Assembly: GCA_030828265.1 (NCBI GenBank)
Contig: JAURCW010000002.1
Span: 1-22,683 of the forward strand
Reading direction: 5' to 3'
DNA: 22,683 bases
Source of the DNA: Burkholderiales bacterium
GTDB lineage: Bacteria > Pseudomonadota > Gammaproteobacteria > Burkholderiales > Burkholderiaceae_A
Both the position numbers and the translations under genes were made by a program. Below the pieces are notes generated by a model, which was given only the letters and a program-made list of their open reading frames with translations, searched no databases and was not told the origin of the DNA. This document shows, one piece after another, positions 17,688-22,683 of this stretch; within the stretch, counting starts at the first letter, position 1; each line of letters opens with the position of its first letter.

Positions 17688-20600
17688 ATGAATGATTCCT
17701 CAAAAGCCCTTCAAGAGGCACTTCGTGCAGACTCACAGTCCCCTTTAGCGGATCCCGGACACGCTGCATCACCAGGCCAGCCCAACGGGCTGGCTCAGGC
17801 TCCTGCCTTTGAAAGTCTAGGGAAGGCTCTTGCCCAGCGTATTCTAATTATCGATGGTGCCATGGGCACCATGATTCAGCAGTACAAACTAACAGAAGAG
17901 CACTACCGCGGCGAGACGGGCGAACATGCAGTGGCCTTGAACAGTGAGCAGCAGGCCGTTCTTGATCAGGCAATTGCCAAAGGTATCGACCTTAAAGGGA
18001 ATAACGAGCTTTTAAGCATTAGCCAGCCCGCACTCATTAAGACTATTCATAGTCAGTACCTTGAAGCGGGCGCCGATATTATTGAAACCAACACCTTCGG
18101 TGCAACCTCGGTCGCGCAGGACGACTACCACTTGGCCGGGCTCGTTCGTGATATGAACATCGCCTCAGCTAGGCTCGCCTGCGAGGCGCGCGATGCCTTC
18201 TCAACGCCTGACTGGCCGCGGTTTGTGGCGGGTGCCCTTGGTCCAACGCCACGCACCGCTTCCATATCTCCCGACGTCAACGACCCAGGTGCACGCAACA
18301 TCACCTTCGATGCGCTCGTGAACGGCTATCTTGAGCAGGCCGAGGCCTTGCTCGAAGGTGGCATCGATCTGTTTCTAGTTGAAACCATCTTCGACACACT
18401 GAATGCCAAGGCAGCTATTTACGCCCTTGAGCAGCTTTTTGAAACCCGTGGCAGGCGCTGGCCCGTCATGATCTCAGGCACTGTTACTGATGCCTCGGGC
18501 CGCATTCTGTCGGGCCAAACCGTGGAGGCCTTCTGGAACAGTGTTCGTCACGCAAGGCCCATCACCGTTGGGCTCAACTGTGCTTTAGGTGCCGCCCTGA
18601 TGCGCCCCTATGTTGAAGAAATCTCAAAACTCGCCGATACCGCTATCTGCATCTACCCCAATGCGGGGCTTCCTAACCCCATGGCAGCAACAGGCTTTGA
18701 CGAGACCCCGCCCATTACCTCAGAGTTTTTAAAAGACTTCGCCTCAAGCGGCTGGGTCAACGTGGTGGGAGGCTGCTGCGGAACAACACCTGACCATATT
18801 CGTGCCATCGCCCAAGCCGTAAGTAGCTTCAAGCCCCGACCTCTCGCATTCACAAAAAATTCTGCGACAAGGCTTTCCGGTCTTGAGCCCCTCAACATTA
18901 ACGAGAGCTCGTTCTTCGTAAACGTGGGTGAACGCACCAATGTCACGGGATCCAAGCAATTTGCTCGACTCATTCTTAATGGCGATTTCGAGAAAGCCGT
19001 GGATGTCGCCCGGCAACAGGTTGAGAACGGGGCTCAGGTGATTGACATCAACATGGATGAGGCCATGCTTGATTCCAAGGCCGCCATGACAAGGTTCTTA
19101 AACCTTATTGCCTCCGAGCCCGATATCTCGCGCGTGCCCATCATGATTGACTCCTCAAAATGGGAAGTGATCGAGGCGGGCCTGAAATGTGTGCAGGGCA
19201 AGGCCATCGTCAACTCCATCTCCCTTAAAGAGGGTGAGGAACCCTTTTTATATCAGGCCCGTGAGTGCATGAAGTACGGTGCTTCGGTGGTCATCATGGC
19301 CTTCGATGAGCAAGGGCAGGCCGACACCCTTGATCGCCGCAAGGCCATCTGCCAGCGCGCCTACACACTGCTGCGAACGGAACTCGATTTCCCTGCCGAC
19401 GACATCATTTTCGACCCCAATATTTTCGCCATTGCCACGGGTATCGACGAACACAATCGGTATGCCATCGACTTCATTGAGGCTACACGCTGGATCCGCG
19501 AGAACCTCCCGGCCGCCAAAGTGTCGGGTGGCGTCTCCAATGTCAGCTTTTCATTCCGTGGCAATGACGCCGCGCGCGAGGCCATTCATACCGTCTTCCT
19601 CTACCACGCGGTAAAAGCGGGTATGACCATGGGCATTGTCAATGCCGGCCAGCTTGGTGTTTACGAAGACCTTGATCCTGTGCTTCGCGAGCATGTCGAG
19701 GACATTATTTTCGACAGGCGCCCCGACGCCACCGAACGCATGATTGAGCTTGCCGGACAGTTGAAATCGGGCGAACGTAAAGAAGAAGAAAAGCTGGCGT
19801 GGCGTGGTCTTGATGTCGAGAAAAGGCTTGAGCATGCTCTAGTGCATGGCCTTACTGAGTTTATCGTTGAGGACACCGAAGAGGCGCGACAGCTTATCCA
19901 AAGCCGGTCGGGTCGACCCATTGAGGTTATTGAGGGCCCCCTCATGACGGGCATGAATGTTGTGGGCGACCTCTTTGCCCAGGGCAAGATGTTTCTTCCC
20001 CAGGTGGTTAAGTCTGCTCGCGTTATGAAGGCGGCCGTGGCCCACCTGGTGCCTTACATTCAAGAAGAGCAGGCAGCCAGCGGTCAGACCAAGGCCAAGG
20101 GCAAAATGATTCTCGCCACGGTGAAGGGCGACGTGCACGACATTGGAAAGAACATTGTCTCGGTTGTTCTTCAGTGCAACAACTTCGAAGTCGTGAACCT
20201 TGGCGTCATGGTTCCGGCTGCACAAATCATTGCTGCAGCCAAAGAGCACAATGCCGACATCATTGGCCTTTCAGGGCTCATCACGCCATCGCTTGAAGAG
20301 ATGGCCACGGTGGCTCGTGAAATGGAACACGACGAATGGTGTCGCTGCCGCCAGATCCCTTTGCTCATCGGAGGCGCCACAACATCCCGCGTTCATACGG
20401 CTGTGAAAATTGCACCGCATTACTCAGGCCCCGTGATCTGGGTGCCCGATGCCTCTCGGTCTGTTCCTGTTGCGCAGTCTCTTACCAGCACCGAGGAGCA
20501 GAAGGCCAGCTATCTGGGCGACCTGTTCAAGGACTACGCCAAATTGCGCGAGCGCCACGCCAATAAGCCCACGGCGCGCATGCTAAGCCTTGAAGAGGCC

Positions 20601-21545
20601 CGAGCCAATTCGGCGAAGGCTGACTTTGGTCGGCCTGTTCCGCAGCCCAAGGTCACTGGCCGTCGGCTTCTCAAGGCTTTCCCACTGGACGACCTGGTCG
20701 AAACCATCGACTGGACTCCCTTCTTCCAAACCTGGGACCTCGCCGGACCTTTCCCCGCCATTCTTGACGATGCCGTCGTGGGCGAGCAGGCGCGGCAGCT
20801 TTATGCAGACGGAAAGGCCATGTTGCGAAGGCTGATTGAAGGCCGTCAACTTACGGCCAATGGCGCCTTTGGCCTTTGGCCTGCCAGGCGTACCGCGCCC
20901 GAAGATATCACCTTGTTCACAGGCCCCGACCTTGGCACTGAGCTTTTCACCTGGGTGGGCTTGCGTCAACAAACGGAAAAGCCCAGTAATGAGCCGAACA
21001 AATCTCTGGCCGACTACGTGTTGCCTATCACCGACCAAGGGGATGATTACCTTGGCGTGTTTGCCGTAAGCATTCATGGGGCCGATAAGCTTGCCCAGAA
21101 GTACGAGGCCAAAGGCGATGACTACAACGCCATCCTTATGAAGGCGCTTGCTGACCGACTGGCCGAGTCGTTTGCAGAAGAACTTCATCGCCGCGTGCGC
21201 ACCGAATTCTGGGGCTATGCCGCGTCCGAGTCCCTAAAAAATGACGAGCTTATTGCTGAGCGTTACCAGGGTATTCGGCCTGCGCCCGGCTATCCATCCT
21301 GTCCCGATCACTGCGTGAAGCCCGAGTTATTTCAGGCGCTCGGTGCCAAAGACATGGCAATGACGTTGACTGAAAACCTAGCCATGCTGCCCGCATCGGC
21401 CGTCTGTGGTTTTTATTTCTGGCGGCCCGAGGCTCAGTATTTCAATCTCGGGCCCATAGCCGATGACCAGCTCAACGATTACGCCCAACGTGCCAATGTA
21501 TCCATCGAGCTTGCTCAACAAAGACTTGCTAGCCTGCTCGCCTAG
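17688..21545 (+). CDS. metH: Cobalamin-dependent methionine synthase
   Basis: Transfers a methyl group from 5-methyltetrahydrofolate to homocysteine through methylcobalamin. All modules are fused in 1285 residues (E. coli 1227). The homocysteine domain has zinc ligands Cys298 (GLNCALG) and Cys363-Cys364 (GGCCGTT). The pterin domain starts at about 409 ([13 protein letters not shown]). The helical B12 cap follows, then the B12 domain with axial His817 in GDVHDIGKN, and the SAM-binding activation domain (about 960-1280) with [16 protein letters not shown]. Compared with E. coli it has about 36 extra N-terminal residues of low complexity and a net insertion of about 15 residues between RGE and DLKGNN (about 77-101). 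The start is supported by GGAG, but internal starts cannot be excluded. No cobalamin riboswitch fits in the 45-base gap upstream. Confidence 0.98.
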   Translation: MNDSSKALQEALRADSQSPLADPGHAASPGQPNGLAQAPAFESLGKALAQRILIIDGAMGTMIQQYKLTEEHYRGETGEHAVALNSEQQAVLDQAIAKGIDLKGNNELLSISQPALIKTIHSQYLEAGADIIETNTFGATSVAQDDYHLAGLVRDMNIASARLACEARDAFSTPDWPRFVAGALGPTPRTASISPDVNDPGARNITFDALVNGYLEQAEALLEGGIDLFLVETIFDTLNAKAAIYALEQLFETRGRRWPVMISGTVTDASGRILSGQTVEAFWNSVRHARPITVGLNCALGAALMRPYVEEISKLADTAICIYPNAGLPNPMAATGFDETPPITSEFLKDFASSGWVNVVGGCCGTTPDHIRAIAQAVSSFKPRPLAFTKNSATRLSGLEPLNINESSFFVNVGERTNVTGSKQFARLILNGDFEKAVDVARQQVENGAQVIDINMDEAMLDSKAAMTRFLNLIASEPDISRVPIMIDSSKWEVIEAGLKCVQGKAIVNSISLKEGEEPFLYQARECMKYGASVVIMAFDEQGQADTLDRRKAICQRAYTLLRTELDFPADDIIFDPNIFAIATGIDEHNRYAIDFIEATRWIRENLPAAKVSGGVSNVSFSFRGNDAAREAIHTVFLYHAVKAGMTMGIVNAGQLGVYEDLDPVLREHVEDIIFDRRPDATERMIELAGQLKSGERKEEEKLAWRGLDVEKRLEHALVHGLTEFIVEDTEEARQLIQSRSGRPIEVIEGPLMTGMNVVGDLFAQGKMFLPQVVKSARVMKAAVAHLVPYIQEEQAASGQTKAKGKMILATVKGDVHDIGKNIVSVVLQCNNFEVVNLGVMVPAAQIIAAAKEHNADIIGLSGLITPSLEEMATVAREMEHDEWCRCRQIPLLIGGATTSRVHTAVKIAPHYSGPVIWVPDASRSVPVAQSLTSTEEQKASYLGDLFKDYAKLRERHANKPTARMLSLEEARANSAKADFGRPVPQPKVTGRRLLKAFPLDDLVETIDWTPFFQTWDLAGPFPAILDDAVVGEQARQLYADGKAMLRRLIEGRQLTANGAFGLWPARRTAPEDITLFTGPDLGTELFTWVGLRQQTEKPSNEPNKSLADYVLPITDQGDDYLGVFAVSIHGADKLAQKYEAKGDDYNAILMKALADRLAESFAEELHRRVRTEFWGYAASESLKNDELIAERYQGIRPAPGYPSCPDHCVKPELFQALGAKDMAMTLTENLAMLPASAVCGFYFWRPEAQYFNLGPIADDQLNDYAQRANVSIELAQQRLASLLA

Positions 21546-21571
21546 CAAGGCTCTTCTCATCCAGGCTAGGC
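21540..21571. terminator. Weak inverted repeat between convergent metH and DUF1840 gene
   Basis: GCCTAGC at 21540-21546 pairs exactly with GCTAGGC at 21565-21571 across an 18-base loop, which may add two G-C pairs. The arms cover both stop codons. There is no U-tract on either side, so intrinsic termination would be weak at best. It may be a chance palindrome. Confidence 0.25.
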
Positions 21572-21913
21572 AGTTTCCCAGATCACAGGGTCCCCTTTTT
21601 CTTCAGCAAGTTTAAGCATTGCAATAAGGGGGACAAGCCGGCTCGCAAGGCTTACGGGAACGGGCCGAGCAGACACGGAGGATGGCTCCTGCATGTCCAG
21701 AGCGTCCTGCGCCTCGTGTTCTTGCTCTTTCTTTTTCTCCTCGCTCCGAATAAAGGCCTGCAAGGCCTCCATGTCATAAAGGAGTTGGGCAAGGCGTTCA
21801 TGCACCCAGATCCCCGGCACATGAAACTCCAAGTTCAACTCCGAAAAAATGGTCTCAACCACCTTATCCATCATGACAAACGGCGCCGCTTTTCGGGTGC
21901 TAAAACGAATCAC
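21566..21913 (-). CDS. DUF1840-family protein
   Basis: Protein of 115 residues resembling the DUF1840 family, which is common in betaproteobacteria and of unknown function. It starts with a short beta-rich segment (MIRFSTRKAAPFVMM), has PGIWVHERLAQLLYDMEAL in the middle, an acidic low-complexity linker with EEKKKEQEHE (about 58-67), and ends with a conserved-looking part around VSLASRLVPLIAMLKLAEEK and PVIWE. No signal peptide or membrane segment. The start is GTG, strongly supported by AAGGAG five bases upstream. Convergent with metH (20 bases between stop codons) and divergent from the small lipoprotein gene (49 bases). Assignment is from recall of the family pattern. Confidence 0.8.
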   Translation of the reverse strand: MIRFSTRKAAPFVMMDKVVETIFSELNLEFHVPGIWVHERLAQLLYDMEALQAFIRSEEKKKEQEHEAQDALDMQEPSSVSARPVPVSLASRLVPLIAMLKLAEEKGDPVIWETA

Positions 21914-21918
21914 AAAAA

Positions 21919-21924
21919 CTCCTT
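21919..21924 (-). promoter_or_regulatory. Strong ribosome binding site for the DUF1840 gene
   Basis: The minus strand reads AAGGAG, five bases before the GTG at 21913. It is the best Shine-Dalgarno sequence noticed in the window and fixes this non-ATG start. Confidence 0.6.
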
Positions 21925-21944
21925 TTGGGCAGAGTCCGAAGACT

Positions 21945-21953
21945 TGCTACAGT
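21945..21953 (+). promoter_or_regulatory. Candidate extended -10 element of the small lipoprotein gene
   Basis: TGCTACAGT forms an extended -10 (TGN followed by TACAGT). TTGGGC at 21925-21930 sits 17 bases upstream as a partial -35. Transcription would begin near 21960, only about three bases before the ATG at 21963, giving a nearly leaderless message. This matches the lack of any Shine-Dalgarno sequence there. Confidence 0.35.
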
Positions 21954-21962
21954 CCATTCATT

Positions 21963-22532
21963 ATGAAGCTTCTTCTAAGCCTTTTTGTGGGCCTTGGTCT
22001 ATTTGGCTGTACCCCAGAATTAAACTGGCGTGTGCATCGTGAGCCCGACACGAACTGGCAGGTGTCCTTTCCTGCCAAGCCTGTCTCTGTTAAACGAACG
22101 ATAGCACTAGCCGACCCGCCAAATTCAACCATTGAGTTGCAGCTTTGGGCAGCGAATGTGAATGAGGTGCGTTACACCATTGGACATGCCCGTTGGCTGG
22201 GCGAGCAGCGCGACCCTTCTGGACAGGAGCTGCTTGCCAAGTACCTCGAATCGGCCATGCTCAGCAACATCGCTGCATACCAAAAGGCCTTTGATTCAAG
22301 CAGCTCCAGGGCCTTAGCTCCGCCCACTGGCGATGTCACCGTTCGGCCACTGCTTAAAGCCGTCGGAACAATCACTCTTAATCCGAAGCAGGGTCCCGTC
22401 GATGCTCAGATGTGGATGCAGACCCACGTTCGTGCGGATGATGTGGTGGAGGCGATTGTGCTTGGGCCTGCAGACGCGTTCTCGGACGAGGCGGCCGAGC
22501 AATTCATAAGCTCATTTAAGCCTAGACTTTAA
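21963..22532 (+). CDS. Predicted lipoprotein, function unknown
   Basis: Protein of 189 residues that I do not recognise. The N-terminus MKLLLSLFVGLGLFGC is a lipoprotein signal with lipobox LFGC and Cys16; Thr at +2 suggests the outer membrane. The mature part has an early WQVSFPAKPVSVKRT segment, a pattern seen in small periplasmic domains of unknown function, then a helical centre and a C-terminal strand/helix region ending EQFISSFKPRL. No catalytic motif stands out. An in-frame ATG at 21849 would add 38 residues, but it lies inside the DUF1840 gene and would bury the signal peptide, so I chose 21963. No Shine-Dalgarno sequence is present. The last 11 bases overlap the end of the convergent ComM-type gene. 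Confidence 0.8.
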   Translation: MKLLLSLFVGLGLFGCTPELNWRVHREPDTNWQVSFPAKPVSVKRTIALADPPNSTIELQLWAANVNEVRYTIGHARWLGEQRDPSGQELLAKYLESAMLSNIAAYQKAFDSSSSRALAPPTGDVTVRPLLKAVGTITLNPKQGPVDAQMWMQTHVRADDVVEAIVLGPADAFSDEAAEQFISSFKPRL

Positions 22533-22683
22533 TGGCATCCGGTCGGTCAAGGCCTCGCCGCATGTAAATGGCCTTGGCCATGTGTGCGGGCTCAACCGTC
22601 TCGGCCTGCTCAAGATCCGCCACCGTTAATGCAACACGCAATAGGCGATCATGCACCCGCAGGCTGTTTCCCGAGACATTCAT
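22522..22683 (-). CDS. comM: YifB/ComM-family Mg-chelatase-like AAA ATPase, C-terminal end (5' part outside window)
   Basis: Only the last 53 codons and the TAG stop are present. The reading frame stays open to the window edge; the ATG at 22681-22683 is probably internal. The fragment contains SLRVHDRLLRVALTVADLEQ and VEPAHMAKAIYMRR. This matches the C-terminal helical domain of ComM/YifB proteins, where the pattern is R-x-x-R-V-A-x-T-I-A-D-L followed by H-x-x-E-A-I-x-x-R. ComM is a hexameric helicase that promotes branch migration during natural transformation in known cases. The catalytic AAA part is not visible, so only family membership can be claimed. The 3' end overlaps the convergent lipoprotein gene by 11 bases. 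Confidence 0.75.
   Translation of the reverse strand: MNVSGNSLRVHDRLLRVALTVADLEQAETVEPAHMAKAIYMRRGLDRPDAIKV

Noticed and set aside
19890..19898. Second DnaA-like site TTATCCAAA
   Set aside because: It has one mismatch to the consensus and lies in the metH coding sequence, so it is likely chance.
21849..21962. Upstream ATG start for the small lipoprotein
   Set aside because: It lies within the opposite-strand DUF1840 gene and would place 38 residues before the lipoprotein signal peptide.

Overview
The window looks like ordinary chromosomal DNA from a betaproteobacterium, most likely of the order Burkholderiales. I base this on close matches to remembered family sequences (MreB, MetH, GlmS and AceK of proteobacterial type, a DUF1840 protein typical of betaproteobacteria) and on the gene order gatB-gatA-gatC diverging from mreB-mreC-mreD-mrdA-rodA near xth and pyrE. 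That order is familiar from this group. The genus cannot be named from the sequence alone. I see no tRNA, rRNA, insertion sequence, phage gene, integrase or CRISPR array. No stretch without a gene exceeds 90 bases.

Left part (1-7413): the end of glmS runs convergently into pyrE, which diverges from xth (exonuclease III). Next come a lipoprotein M48 metalloprotease (minus strand) and a divergent AmpG-type muropeptide permease (plus strand). The minus-strand operon gatC-gatA-gatB makes the tRNA-dependent amidotransferase.

Centre (7414-14861): a 90-bp divergent region separates gatC from the rod-shape operon mreB-mreC-mreD-mrdA-rodA. It holds a perfect DnaA-box match and a perfect inverted repeat built from two opposed -10-like hexamers. 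aceK (isocitrate dehydrogenase kinase/phosphatase) starts three bases after rodA and is probably cotranscribed with it.

Right part (14917-22683): a GMC-family FAD alcohol dehydrogenase, a metallo-beta-lactamase-fold hydrolase and a full-length one-gene cobalamin-dependent methionine synthase (metH) follow on the plus strand. Then come a minus-strand DUF1840 protein, a divergent small lipoprotein of unknown function, and the 3' end of a ComM/YifB-type AAA ATPase on the minus strand.

A cell-envelope theme links much of the window: GlmS feeds UDP-GlcNAc synthesis, AmpG recycles muropeptides, MreBCD-PBP2-RodA builds the lateral wall, and two lipoproteins are present. I found no convincing new multi-gene system. 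The best leads are the DnaA box and palindrome between gatC and mreB, the attachment of aceK to the elongasome operon, the GMC/MBL pair, and a possible leaderless lipoprotein gene.
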